Source: Actinernus sp. WN-2022 | Taxonomy: Eukaryota > Cnidaria > Anthozoa > Actiniaria > Actinernidae | DNA: 64,000 nt | Direction of reading: 5' to 3' | Assembly (NCBI GenBank): GCA_030867875.1 | Contig: JAOWCC010001751.1 | Span: 25,412,369 to 25,476,368 of the forward strand | Shown: piece by piece, positions 20,973 to 31,721 of the stretch | Layout: each line of letters starts with the position of its first letter | Numbering within the stretch: position 1 is the first letter of the stretch | Notes under the pieces: model-generated | Databases searched by the model: none | The model's input: the letters and a program-made list of their open reading frames with translations, nothing else | What the model was told of the DNA's origin: nothing | Program-made: the position numbers and the translations under genes

Positions 20973-21640
20973 AACACGTTGACTGGCAACAGTACTTGTA
21001 CTGGCTTGTTTTTAAGATTTAAAACCTCTCAAGCGATATTATAACCATTTAAATATTTTCGCGCGCAAAGGATTGTGGGTGAAAGTACAAGCCACTTTTT
21101 CAGTACGGTGGATTGGGACTAACTACAGCTAAATCGGTCTATTTGCACTGTAAGCTACAATCGCTTGCTGACATATGATATCCAGGATACATTTAGTATT
21201 TCAGTGGCTAAACCATCCAGATATAATTTATTTGTATTCATGCTTTGTAGTCTTATTCAGGAATTCAGTCAATCGAACTCGCCCTAAGATTTCACCAATT
21301 TTTAATTAATAATATTTATTTCATATATATATTTGCTTCAAAATATTTACTTTTGCGTGACGAATAGAAAACGAATCTTGGATACAAAAATTCCAGGCAA
21401 TTCGGCACCGAAATCGCTAAAAATCGAAGATATCGCCGGTTAACATAAATAACCGCTAAAAATAGTAACCTTAAGTTATCTAGATCTTTTTCTATGATTT
21501 ACGCTATTTTGTAGCCAGTAGAGCATGTATTTTCTAATTTTTATAACTGTTATGATCTTTAACCAAAAGCAGTGCCTTTGGTGTGCATGCAAACAACTAA
21601 GGAATTACCGTCATTGAATGCATGTGCATGATATTTATTA
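20973..21640. other. Intergenic, nothing recognised
   Basis: AT-rich, with no coding frame, array or foldback recognised. Confidence 0.4.
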
Positions 21641-21645
21641 CAATT

Positions 21646-21924
21646 GAGCAGATTTCGTATGAGTGGGCAGGTTACGGCAACGACTTCGGTACGGTTACTG
21701 TACGGTACGATTACGTTATGGTACCCGTAACATTGAAATCGTTTCTCCACTGTTTGTGTCCTGTTCCTCTGAATTTTCTGAATTTCTAAAGAGACCTGGA
21801 ACAACCATGGGAGCTGATCAAAGTCAGGACCAGGCCAATCCTCAGATCGAATTTTAATTCAGCGTCAAGTTGCAGTACGGCTATGGTACAGCAAGTCTTT
21901 CCCAATCATACGATATCAGCTCTA
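21646..21924. mobile_element. MITE family 'AGAGCAGATT', copy 3 (enlarged)
   Basis: The left end GAGCAGATTTCGTATGAGTG and right end CAATCATACGATATCAGCTC plus TA match the family. The middle (about 21740-21860) carries extra DNA, so the element is 279 bp compared with 157-167 bp in the other copies. Confidence 0.65.
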
Positions 21925-22045
21925 TTAGGAGTAGGGGTCAGAGTTGAACGTTGACTTCTTTAATGTTTGGTTCATTTAATTTTCTAAACCGCATTTGTGG
22001 TAGTTTTATTGCCCTAAAGCAAGGCCAAAGGTCACAAAACAAACT

Positions 22046-22423
22046 CAGGCCCGTTTGAGACGGCAAACTTTTCATGCGCCAACCTTAAAAGATGAATTCA
22101 ATGGGGTAAAAGAGCAGCGTCTGAATCAATTTGGGTCCGACAAGTTTGAATTAGGTGCGGCAGATGAATTAGGTTCTATAGATGTCGCCGCATTACACGG
22201 CGTTGACTCGGATGCCGTTCTTCTCGCGTACCGAACTAAATGTATGAATTATGCTATCTTGAAATGGCATGTTGCTAAGCTAAAATCTAGACCCAGATTC
22301 CCTCATCTCTACAATCGGTTCAACGAGTTAAGTTCACGGTCCGAATCAACAGTCGCTCCAACGTTGAACTTAAAGGTATTGAGCTCGGTGCATGAAAAAG
22401 TCGCCGTCTCAAACTGCCTTTGA
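22046..22423. mobile_element. MITE with GTTTGAGACGGC termini
   Basis: CAGGCCCGTTTGAGACGGC and TTTCATGCGCC at the left are inverted at the right (GGTGCATGAAAAAGTCGCCG, TCTCAAACTGCCT). The 122-codon open frame on the plus strand runs from one terminal repeat to the other and resembles no known family, so it is treated as chance. Confidence 0.65.
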
Positions 22424-22429
22424 GACTCC

Positions 22430-22970
22430 TGACTTCAATCTGGCTGAACTGGCATTTTTGCGTACTCCAGAGGCTAAAAACCAAACTAGCATCAAATAGC
22501 TTTTGGTCTCGCAAGCAAGCAAGCAAAATACACAGACGCAGTGCCGTATCTATCATTAAGGGCACTTGTTCTACTACTCGCAGTGCAAGATAAGAACAAG
22601 CGCTGCTAATGATTCCTGCATCAGCGTACGTTGCTTGTGCTTATGTTTATGTCGCTTATGAAACCAGATTGGTTTATGCGTCAGCATCTGTTCTGGACAC
22701 TTAGAGCCTCTCCATCTGATTGGTGCTTTATGGAATTAAGTTAAGAATTTGGATCCAATTTTTTTTAAATCTGATAACTCTACATCCCTTAAATTAGTTT
22801 TGAACTAATAAAGTGATATTTAATGGTTTCATGTGTTTTGTATTAGAGGAAATGGGAAAATTTAGAAGCACTCTACATAACACAATCAAGTGACACTTCT
22901 GTACGCATGCTAAATGTGATTCGAAAACGTTATTTACATCTACCAAATCAATGCAATGAATTACCTTGAT
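22430..22970. other. Intergenic, nothing recognised
   Basis: No supported gene or repeat between the MITE and the tandem array. Confidence 0.4.
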
Positions 22971-22974
22971 ATTA

Positions 22975-23505
22975 CACCTCGTCAGTAAGTAGTATACCCC
23001 TCTGCATTCCATCTTGTCAGTAAGTAGTGTAACCCCTCTGTATTCCATCTTGTCAGTAAGTTGTATACCCTTTGCATTAAAGTACTATACCCTTTGCATT
23101 CCATCTCATCCGTAATTAGTATACCTCTACATCCGTAAATAGTACACCCTTTGCATTTCACCTCGTCGGTAAGTAGTATACCCCTCCGCATTCCATCTCA
23201 TCCGTAAGTAGTATACCCTCTTGATTCCATCTTGTCCGTAAGTAGTATATCCCTCTGCATTCCATCTCATCCGTAAGTAGTATATCCCTCCGCATTCCAC
23301 CTCGTCAGTAAGTAGTATACCCCTCCGCATTCCACCTCGTCAGTAAGTAGTATACCCTCCGCATTCCACCTCGTCAGTAAGTAGTATACCCCCTCTGTAT
23401 TCCACCTCATCATTAAGTGGTATACCCCTCTGCATTCTACCTTGTCAGTAAATAGTATACCCCTCGGCATTCTACCTAGTCAGTAAACAGCATACCCTTT
23501 GCATT
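22975..23505. repeat. About 34-bp satellite, about 15 units
   Basis: The unit CCTCGTCAGTAAGTAGTATA + CCCCTCCGCATTCCA is repeated with many point variants (CTCATCCGTAAGT, TTGTCAGTAAATAG). Long minus-strand frames across it are repeat artefacts. Confidence 0.9.
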
Positions 23506-23509
23506 CCAA

Positions 23510-24295
23510 AACGTGACACTAGCTGCACTATTATTGATATCAGTTTGCTGCCAGAATTTCTACGGTAACTGAACAGGGAAATCAAAAGTATATATTGGCT
23601 TTACATTTAGAGAAGTTAAAGAAAAGATGGGAATCAGAACCAGCGTACCGTGTAAACACTCCCGACTTGTTGTCCGCTCCTACCCACCACTATTAGACGC
23701 GTTTGGAAACCATGGGATATGACGGTTCTTCAACAAAATTTTCGGCAAATGCTTCCCATTCCGCTCCAATGCCCACGAATAATGACACCAAGTCGAGTGT
23801 CCGATACATTTGCTGCCAGTTCTCTGCAAAACACAACGTGAAAACTCCAAATTTTACGTTCAAAGGAGAACGCGAAGCAGAGGTAAAAAGGTAAATCACA
23901 CCGTTTATGGTTCGGCCTGAATGGAACTCTGTCCTGATCGCATTTTTCGAAAATATGGTTATAAAAGGCACTTGAAGGCAACTGAAGGAAAACATCAAAT
24001 CTCGGGAGAAAACATTTTTCTACGTTCCGTTATCGCAGCCGTCATCGTCCTGGTTGCTTGAGCTCCCTACTAGTCCCGAGACAAAAACACCGTCATTATT
24101 GTTCAACCATCCGTGGACAACTGTCACATTACGTAAACAATTTAATCCAAAATTTAGTGATACAAATAATTTTCTTTGAAATATTTAATTACCCTTCGTT
24201 TCAGGAACAATAGAAGTTGTAAGGGTTCCTTTGCGATGTTACCAGCCTAAATAACAAGTCCTTCCAATATAAACATTAGCATTACTACTTCATAT
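23510..24295. other. Intergenic, nothing recognised
   Basis: Short frames on both strands near 23690-24000 overlap each other and show no family features. Confidence 0.4.
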
Positions 24296-24298
24296 ACA

Positions 24299-24615
24299 TA
24301 GAGCAATTTTCAGTGTCAAAAGGTAATATTAAAATTCGGGTTGCTTTCGAATTAGTTATCCATGATTGCATTTACTTTGCCTCGTGATTGGTTCAAATAA
24401 AACCAGTCACGAATTACTTCAGTTCGTGATTGGTTTATTGCGTTTTACTTGTTCGTGATTGGTTCATTGTTTTACTTGATCGTGATTGGTTCATTGTTTT
24501 ACTTGATCGTGATTGGTTCATTGTTTTACTTGATCGTGATTGGTTCATTGTGTTTTACTTGCTCCTGTGATTGGTTCAGGGTTTGGTTTTACGACACTCG
24601 ATCGAAAACCGTTCT
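24299..24615. mobile_element. MITE with internal 30-bp tandem, family of 37403-37727
   Basis: TAGAGCAATTTTCAGTGTC at the left and GACACTCGATCGAAAACCGT at the right form inverted ends. The middle carries about four to five copies of the roughly 30-bp unit GTGATTGGTTCATTGTTTTA + CTTGATC. A reverse-orientation relative at 37403-37727 shares TTTTACTTG and CGTGATTGGTTC words. Confidence 0.7.
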
Positions 24616-25560
24616 GTGACAAATTACTGCGTTTCATATTTTGTTGAGACCATTGATTCCTAAAATTTATGTGATCGGATCGAGTGTACTGTAAAGCTCC
24701 ACTTCTTAAAATACTGTAACTAACCTTGGAAGCTTTTGACAAAGGTAAGAATAGGAACCATTGTCAGAGTATTTGATTGAGGATTTACTGCACTTGTGAC
24801 TTTTACAACATTTGTAACAATATTCATGAATATATTTTCATATTGTAAATGAATATCTCCCAAGGGGTTTTGTGCCATCCTATCAGCAATAACAGCTGTG
24901 TGGTGAATTACTGCAGGGTCTTGGTAAAAACAAACAAAACAGTGATATGATATTTACACCTATTTTACAGTGTGACTACTGAAACCGGGGCAATTTTGAC
25001 GAGAACCAATCACATTGCAGAACGAAAACAAAGCATTCAAACGTACGGTTACTTGAGCCAATCAGTATCGGTTATAAGACAAAAGCATTTCGACTTGCTT
25101 GAGCTTCGATCCGGTAAAGGCGAATTTGGTTGACTAGTTCTGAAGTCAGTCTTTTGAATGAAGAAAATTGCATGGATATGCTATGATTTATACTTTGCAA
25201 TGTGTTTAGTTCTCATTGTCCAAGTGACCATCATTTAGCCAAGACTAAAAAGGTTTTGTTACTTTGCTCTCTTACTAACGTTATTTAGATATGCATGTGG
25301 TCGGTGTATTTTTACCAAAATGGAAGACTGCTGAGCGAAGTTTCTTAACTTATGTTGCACTGCAGCTGTCGTGAAATATGAATGCGACATTTATTGCTGC
25401 GAGCGAAGCGAGCAGCGAAACTAATCTCAACATGCTTGGATCCTCGTTCCCATGCCGAACTTCGGAGCCTGGCACTAGAAGGCAGAAGCTATCTGGATTC
25501 GACATGTTCGAGATGTCGAGATCTTCGGTAAGACGTCGTGTCTTCGGAAATGTTTTCGGT
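24616..25560. other. Left flank or 5' end of the Helitron, boundary not determined
   Basis: No gene recognised. The 5' end of the Helitron should lie somewhere in this stretch. No clear terminal signature (5' TC after A) could be picked out by eye. CACGGTAAGTCTG near 25658 resembles a splice donor just ahead of the long frame. Confidence 0.35.
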
Positions 25561-25688
25561 AAATTACCGTCACGAAATCGGAAAATATCATTCGCACGTG
25601 CTCTCGATCTCTCTCTTCACAAGTCTTAACAGACAACACGGATTTGCAAAGCTATTCACGGTAAGTCTGCTTTTACTCGAATATTATC

Positions 25689-26171
25689 ATGTCAAGCTGC
25701 AATTTATTTACTTCTGGAAGTATTCATCAAGCTCATGCACGGTTTAGTACTGTTTCAAAGGGAAGGCAATGCTCTTTTATCAGTTTTGCAGCTCTTTTAT
25801 GTGCTCAAACAATTCCAATCGAAAGCTGGACCACCGAGCGAATCGATCAGATCTTAATCGAGGGAGACAGACTTTACGTCGATGCTCTTACAAGGGGAGT
25901 TATCCCAGATGCTGAGACGATATCCCTCAACCATCTACCAGCTATAGCTTGTTGGTCTATGGAGGCTAACACCAACAAATCGCCCATTGAGGCAACCATA
26001 TCAAACAAAATCAAACCAAACCAAACAAAATCAAACGAAAACAAACCAAACCAAACGCCTATTGAGGCAACCAAATCAAAGCAATCACCAATTGTGGTGA
26101 CAGAAAGTGAACTACCAATTGTGGTAGAGCCCATTGAGGCACAAAACAACCAGTATTGGCTGGTAGACTGA
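25689..26171 (+). CDS. Helitron N-terminal cysteine-protease (deubiquitinase-like) part, closed by an in-frame TGA
   Basis: 160 codons from an ATG. Residues 8-40 (SGSIHQAHARFSTVSKGRQC and on) resemble the catalytic-Cys block of the cysteine protease/deubiquitinase domains found at the front of many animal Helitron and related TE proteins (C76/OTU-like fold). The presumed nucleophile is Cys28. The rest is a low-complexity linker with repeated SPIEAT/KPNQTKSNENKP phrases. The frame stops at TGA 26169-26171 and then continues open without a shift into the Rep/helicase frame. The matching Asp-His block (LFDSHARNS) lies beyond the stop, so the domain is split by it. It may be read through, be one point mutation from intact, or be dead. 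The family assignment is from memory of motifs and is moderate. Confidence 0.6.
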   Translation: MSSCNLFTSGSIHQAHARFSTVSKGRQCSFISFAALLCAQTIPIESWTTERIDQILIEGDRLYVDALTRGVIPDAETISLNHLPAIACWSMEANTNKSPIEATISNKIKPNQTKSNENKPNQTPIEATKSKQSPIVVTESELPIVVEPIEAQNNQYWLVD

Positions 26172-26213
26172 ATTTTCGTCGAGGAGCTTCAAAACGAGGC
26201 TCCATACTTCACT

Positions 26214-29200
26214 TTGCGTTCAGCTTTGATGAATACTTTTGCAGTCAATAGTTATGCATTTGTAGTACTAGAAGGCTATATCATGGCCATAATTAAGACA
26301 GTAGATTTTATCTATTTATTTGATTCACATGCACGTAATTCTATTGGTATGCCTGATCCTAATGGTACTGCTGTAGTTATGAAATATGCTGATATTAATG
26401 CATTAGAACAGTATTTATGTTTACTGTCAGCTGAATTAAATGTGGAAATATTTGAGATCGAACCAGTTGCATTTCAGTCATGTGCACATTTGTATAATAA
26501 CTGTGAAATAAATAATACAGGACAAACTGCAGTAAACAATCATGAGGTACAAAAACCTCCTGAAATGCCTAGACTGAATAGAAAGAGAAATCATTGCAAA
26601 GAAACCGAGGTTGAAAAACATGCTAGACTTGAAAAAGATCGTCTGTATCAACTGAAAAAACGTTCAGAAGAAACTGAGATTGAAAAACGAGCTAGACTTG
26701 AAAAAAACAATCTTTATAAAAAGAGAAAACATTCCGAAGAAACCACGGTTGAAAAACATGCCAGACTTGAAAAAGACCGCCTGTATCAACTGAAAAAACG
26801 TTCAGAAGAAACTGAGATTGAAAAACAAGCTAGACTTAAAAAAAACAATCTTTATAAAAAGAGGAAACATTCCGAAGAAACCACTGTTGAAAAACATGCC
26901 AGACTTGAAAAAGACAGAAACCATATATCTAATAAGACGATAAATTCCAACAAAAGAAATGAAAGTGTTAGCCAGCAAGATTATTTGAAAGATTTCAATG
27001 TTGTCAAAAGTGGTCACATCCATGAACAAAACTGGGCAAAGGCTAATATGGCAAATTTTCACAAATCTGTTGAATATCATACATATCAATGTACACTTTG
27101 CGAAGAGGCTTGGCCTCTCAAATCTAACCCAAGGTCACCAGATACATTTATTTGTTTTCGATGTTCAAGGGATAAAAAATCTCCTAAAAAGTTTTCAATG
27201 GAGAATTCATTGATTCCGTCTCAAGTGCCACTACAACTGCAAGACTTGACTCAAATAGAGGAAATGCTTATTGCTCGTGCTCTCCCTATCATGAGAGTAT
27301 ATATTAAACCTGGCGGTCAGAGAGGTTACTCTGGACATTGTATTAATTTACCTCAAAATGTAAAGGAACTTGCATCTTCACTACCAAGATACCCTAAAGA
27401 CCTGGCTGTAATCATTGTTAAGGTCAAAGGTAGAGACAACACATTTAAAGATGTCAATGTAAGACGACAAACAGTATATGATGCCTTATTATGGCTGAAG
27501 GACAATAATCCTCATTATGCAGATATAGAAATAAATTCACAAGCATTACATTCTTTACCGGAAAATGGTATTCCAGAAAACTTACTAACAGTTGAGACTG
27601 AGGATGACATAGCATCAGATGAAGTTATTGACCCTGATTTAGGTCCATCAACTGATGACCCTGCTGAAGATACAGTGTACGACGGATCTACTGAAATGAG
27701 TAGTTTCTTACCAGTTGGTGAAAAACAGCAACAAGAACTTGCAGCTGTTAGAAATCAGCTCTCTGCTGAACCAATGAACTGGCCCAGTGTTGAAGATGAC
27801 CCTGCTGAAGATACAGTGTACGACGGATCTACTGAAATGAGTAGTTTCTTACCAGTTGGTGAAAAACAGCAACAAGAACTTGCAGCTGTTAGAAATCAGC
27901 TCTCTGCTGAACCAATGAACTGGCCCAGTGTTGAAGATGAGCCATTAAATGAATATCAAACATCATATTTAGCAACTATGGCATTCCCTACATTATTCCC
28001 TGATGGTAAGGGAGATCCAACCAACAATGCTCTTATAAGAGACGTTCCTCTACAGGAGAGGATTAAGCACCTCATGAAATATGCTGAAAAGATTAATGGA
28101 AAATGGGTTCATCGATTCGCCAGCCATCCCAGATTTTCATACTGGGCTTTTAATATGATTCAGAGAAGGAGAATTTTGCAACAAAGTGGAATATTTCTTA
28201 AACAGAATCCTGGTGAAGCTCATTTAACTATTGATGAGTTACGAGAGATGGCTGACAGTAATGATTCAGCTGTATTCATGTCTAAAATGTCACGTTATGT
28301 AGCTAATATTGCTGGCACAAATGCTTATTGGCATAAGGTGAGAGAGGAACTCAAAGCTATTGTAACAAGTGTTGGTACTCCAACATTGTTTTTTACATTT
28401 TCATCTGCTGATATGCATTGGCCTGAATTACATGCTCTATTTGGAGACAATAATGCAAACACTACCAGTGAAGAGAGACGGCAGAATGTTATTAACAATC
28501 CCCACATTGTGGACTGGTTTTTCACTGAAAGATTAGAGAGTTTTGTCAAACATTGGTTGTATGATTCTCTTAATGCCAAGTGGCACTGGTTTAGATATGA
28601 ATACCAAGGTAGAGGTAGTATTCACTGTCATGGTACTGCTAAACTGAAGAATGATCCAGGTTTGTGTGACCTGACCAAGACTGCATTGAAAGGTTTCTTA
28701 GCTCAGAAATATAAGGATGAAAATGATTGTCTAGATACCACAGAACTAGACCAGGATATTGAAGCTGGTAACAAAGCTGCAGAGACGGCATGTCAATATG
28801 TTGATTGGTTATTATCAACTGTTAACCCAAACCCACCAGATGACAACATGTGGATTAGACCTGAAGTTCATCCATGTCAGAAATGTCATAAAGACATTCC
28901 TGATTATGAAGTAGATTCTGATTACACAGATCTATTGAATATGGTTCAGCGACATACTCGTTGTAGCACAAGCTATTGTTTAAGGAAAAAAAGCAATGAA
29001 TCTGAGTTGAAGTGCAGATTTCACTTCCCACATGATCACTGTCCAAAGACTAAAATTGAATTTGAAGAGGTTCACAGTAAAAGTAAAGACATACAATATA
29101 GAGCCAAGATTATCACCAAGAGGAATGACCCTCGATTGAACAACAACCAACGACTTCAGCTTCAAGGCTGGAGAGCTAATTGTGATATACAAGTTGTCAT

Positions 29201-31544
29201 TGATCACTATGCTTGTGTCGAGTACCTTACAAAGTATGCTGCTAAAGGTGAACCAAGGTCACCCTTACTAAAACAAGCATTTAACTCCATTGTGCAAAAT
29301 GCTAATAGCAACAGTGATCCTCACAGAGCTATCAAGAAAGTAGTCATGAAAACTCTTGGTGAAAGAGATTATGCAGCTCAGGAAACAATGCACCACCTGC
29401 TGTCATTGAAACTACACAGTTCATCATTTAATGTGATTCCAGTCAGTTTAAATGGCTCCCGTAGAGTACGTAATACATCAAGTGCAGATAGTGAAACATG
29501 TACTACCAATTCACTGCTGGATGTTTATGCTAACCGTGAACAGTATGACAGTTCACCTGATATCATGAATGTCAACTTTGTTCAGTTTGCTACAAAGTAC
29601 AAACTTGTCAATGCAAAGCTTAAACAATTACCGGATAATGTCGTTCCACGTATATTTCCAATCTACTCATCCAATCCAAAAGGGCCTAATTTCAGCCTAT
29701 ATTGTAAGTATCAGCTGTTAAGGTATAAACCTTGGTATATTACTCAAGATAATGCTTGGGGTGATCAAGAACCTACTGATGAGAACATGATCAACAAGTG
29801 GCAAGAATTCTTGCAAACACCTTATGCCCAGGCTAATGTGCCTGACTGGTTTGACAAACTCCAGACTGTTATTCAGAGTCAGGAGGAAGAAACAAACAAT
29901 GAGCCACCACCTGTTGAACCAGCAAATAATCCTCGTGAAGAGTGGATGATTATATCTGATCTCCATACACCCTTTGCAGCTAGTTCTGAACAAACATCAG
30001 AATCAACACATGATTGGCACCAAGATACACCTCAATACACAGATCAGCAAATTGGTGAAATGCCAACATGGATTAAAACTAACAAACAACAACATAACAA
30101 TACAAATGAAGAATATGAATTTGTTGATATCAACAGTTTGACTGAAATGCAACAGCTTGTATATGATATTGTGAAAACACATTCAGAAAACAATTCTCCT
30201 GAGAAAGACCCACTGTGTCTTATTATCATTGGTGTTGCTGGAACAGGAAAAAGCTACCTGATCAATGCTATTCGAAACCTCTTACAAAGTCACTGTGCAG
30301 TTACTGCTACAACTGGCAAGGCTTCTTATAATATTAGAGGTGTCACTATTCACTCTTTGTTAAAATTACCAGTTGGTCCAAGGGGTAACAAAGATCTAAC
30401 AGGTCAAAGCTTGTGTAGACTGCAAGAGAATCTTACGGGAATAGACTATATTCTTATAGATGAGTATTCTATGCTTGGCCAAACTACTTTTGGCTGGATA
30501 GATAAGCGTTGCAAACAGGCAACCGGATTTCATGACCAAGTTCTTGGAGGAAAATCCCTCATATTAATTGGAGACCCTGGTCAGTTACCACCAGTAGCAG
30601 ATAAGCCACTTTACCATGCTAAGCCATCAAATAGTATTGGTGAACAAGGTTATCAAACATACAGAATGTTTGACAAAGTTATCAAACTTACTGTTAATCA
30701 ACGTGTACAAGGTATAAGCACTGAACAAGTACAATTCAGAGATTTGCTCCTAAGGCTTCGTAAAGGCGAATCCACACATGATGACTGGAAACTGCTGTTG
30801 ACCCGTCAACCATCAAATATAACAGATATCGATCAATTTGATGATGCTACTAGATTATTTTATAGCAATGAACAAGTTGGGAATTATAATCATGAACAAC
30901 TAACTCAACTTCAACAACCTGTTGTACATATCAATGCTCGCCACTCTTCTGCTACAGCAAAAAAGATGAGTTCAGATGACATGTCTGGTCTACAACCTGT
31001 TGTATTCTTAGCAAAGGGTGCTAAAGTAATGCTGACTATGAATCTATGGGCAGGTGTTGGCCTCTGTAATGGAGCTACCGGGACACTCATTGATTTCATC
31101 TATAATAATGGTTACCAGCCACCTGACTTACCTATCGCTGTAATTGTTCAGTTTGATAACTACCGAGGTCCTTCTATTAGTACCATTCAACCATCATATG
31201 TGCCAATATGCCCAGTAACTGTCTCAGCACAGGCATCAGATGGATTTCATGAGAGACAACAGCTACCTCTCAGACTTGCGTATGCTCTAACAATACACAA
31301 GAGCCAAGGCCTCACACTACCTAAAGCATGGATTGATATTGGTAAATCAGAGAGAACTGCTGGAGTGTCATATGTAGCCATCAGCAGAGTTAAAACATTG
31401 TCATCCTGTGTTATTGAACCCATGACCTTTGAACGATTAACTAGCTTAAAAACCTCTTCGACTTTGCAGTACAGACTTCAAGAAGAAGCAAGACTTCACC
31501 AGACAGCACATGCTACATGCAGTGCAATTATCACACATAGCTAA
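26214..31544 (+). CDS. Helitron Rep/PIF1-like helicase transposase
   Basis: 1776 codons (frame open from 26172). Rolling-circle transposase that nicks and unwinds DNA. Numbering from 26214: the Asp-His block of the protease head (LFDSHARNS, 35-43); five tandem 23-residue STPR-type repeats (129-243); a Cys pair region CTLCEEAW...CFRC; a DUF6570-like segment ([18 protein letters not shown]); an acidic linker with a 47-residue tandem duplication (481-574); the Helitron-like N domain from about residue 581 ([20 protein letters not shown]); the HUH site IHCHG (His804, His806); the paired catalytic tyrosines [11 protein letters not shown] (Tyr1004, Tyr1008); then a PIF1-like SF1 helicase with GVAGTGKS (about 1340), [24 protein letters not shown] and YVAISRVK. 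The length and full motif set suggest a recently active copy. The first in-frame initiator-like codon is TTG, so an independent start is doubtful; translation probably needs the upstream ATG at 25689. Confidence 0.92.
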   Translation: MRSALMNTFAVNSYAFVVLEGYIMAIIKTVDFIYLFDSHARNSIGMPDPNGTAVVMKYADINALEQYLCLLSAELNVEIFEIEPVAFQSCAHLYNNCEINNTGQTAVNNHEVQKPPEMPRLNRKRNHCKETEVEKHARLEKDRLYQLKKRSEETEIEKRARLEKNNLYKKRKHSEETTVEKHARLEKDRLYQLKKRSEETEIEKQARLKKNNLYKKRKHSEETTVEKHARLEKDRNHISNKTINSNKRNESVSQQDYLKDFNVVKSGHIHEQNWAKANMANFHKSVEYHTYQCTLCEEAWPLKSNPRSPDTFICFRCSRDKKSPKKFSMENSLIPSQVPLQLQDLTQIEEMLIARALPIMRVYIKPGGQRGYSGHCINLPQNVKELASSLPRYPKDLAVIIVKVKGRDNTFKDVNVRRQTVYDALLWLKDNNPHYADIEINSQALHSLPENGIPENLLTVETEDDIASDEVIDPDLGPSTDDPAEDTVYDGSTEMSSFLPVGEKQQQELAAVRNQLSAEPMNWPSVEDDPAEDTVYDGSTEMSSFLPVGEKQQQELAAVRNQLSAEPMNWPSVEDEPLNEYQTSYLATMAFPTLFPDGKGDPTNNALIRDVPLQERIKHLMKYAEKINGKWVHRFASHPRFSYWAFNMIQRRRILQQSGIFLKQNPGEAHLTIDELREMADSNDSAVFMSKMSRYVANIAGTNAYWHKVREELKAIVTSVGTPTLFFTFSSADMHWPELHALFGDNNANTTSEERRQNVINNPHIVDWFFTERLESFVKHWLYDSLNAKWHWFRYEYQGRGSIHCHGTAKLKNDPGLCDLTKTALKGFLAQKYKDENDCLDTTELDQDIEAGNKAAETACQYVDWLLSTVNPNPPDDNMWIRPEVHPCQKCHKDIPDYEVDSDYTDLLNMVQRHTRCSTSYCLRKKSNESELKCRFHFPHDHCPKTKIEFEEVHSKSKDIQYRAKIITKRNDPRLNNNQRLQLQGWRANCDIQVVIDHYACVEYLTKYAAKGEPRSPLLKQAFNSIVQNANSNSDPHRAIKKVVMKTLGERDYAAQETMHHLLSLKLHSSSFNVIPVSLNGSRRVRNTSSADSETCTTNSLLDVYANREQYDSSPDIMNVNFVQFATKYKLVNAKLKQLPDNVVPRIFPIYSSNPKGPNFSLYCKYQLLRYKPWYITQDNAWGDQEPTDENMINKWQEFLQTPYAQANVPDWFDKLQTVIQSQEEETNNEPPPVEPANNPREEWMIISDLHTPFAASSEQTSESTHDWHQDTPQYTDQQIGEMPTWIKTNKQQHNNTNEEYEFVDINSLTEMQQLVYDIVKTHSENNSPEKDPLCLIIIGVAGTGKSYLINAIRNLLQSHCAVTATTGKASYNIRGVTIHSLLKLPVGPRGNKDLTGQSLCRLQENLTGIDYILIDEYSMLGQTTFGWIDKRCKQATGFHDQVLGGKSLILIGDPGQLPPVADKPLYHAKPSNSIGEQGYQTYRMFDKVIKLTVNQRVQGISTEQVQFRDLLLRLRKGESTHDDWKLLLTRQPSNITDIDQFDDATRLFYSNEQVGNYNHEQLTQLQQPVVHINARHSSATAKKMSSDDMSGLQPVVFLAKGAKVMLTMNLWAGVGLCNGATGTLIDFIYNNGYQPPDLPIAVIVQFDNYRGPSISTIQPSYVPICPVTVSAQASDGFHERQQLPLRLAYALTIHKSQGLTLPKAWIDIGKSERTAGVSYVAISRVKTLSSCVIEPMTFERLTSLKTSSTLQYRLQEEARLHQTAHATCSAIITHS
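26598..26942 (+). repeat. STPR-like coding repeat, five 23-residue units
   Basis: Units of 69 bp encode [21 protein letters not shown] peptides in an alternating A-B-A-B-A order, so the DNA period is effectively 138 bp. A units end LYQLKKRS and B units LYKKRKHS. The score-and-three peptide repeat (STPR) family is known to bind DNA. Strongly basic, probably alpha-helical. Confidence 0.8.
27654..27935 (+). repeat. 141-bp perfect-looking tandem duplication in the Helitron frame
   Basis: GATGACCCTGCTGAAGATAC begins both copies (27654 and 27795). Each encodes a 47-residue acidic unit ([11 protein letters not shown]...NWPSVE). No difference was seen between the copies. 141 is divisible by 3, so the frame is kept. 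Confidence 0.9.
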
Positions 31545-31721
31545 TTTAAGCTTAGGTTAACTACTGTATACTGCCGGTATATAAAGTGACATTGTAGGAA
31601 TAATATGGCATTGGCAACTGAAATTATCATAACATATACATGTATTATATCCATGTGCTTTACATTAGAAAAACTAATTTTTTTAAATTCATTGTTCTAC
31701 AGCCTAATATCAGATTTCACT

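Noticed and set aside
22055..22423. 122-codon plus-strand frame
   Set aside because: It coincides end to end with a MITE and its terminal repeats; no recognisable domain.
22982..23470. Overlapping minus-strand frames with repeated YYLLTRWNAEG-like peptides
   Set aside because: They are translations of the 34-bp satellite and have no independent support.
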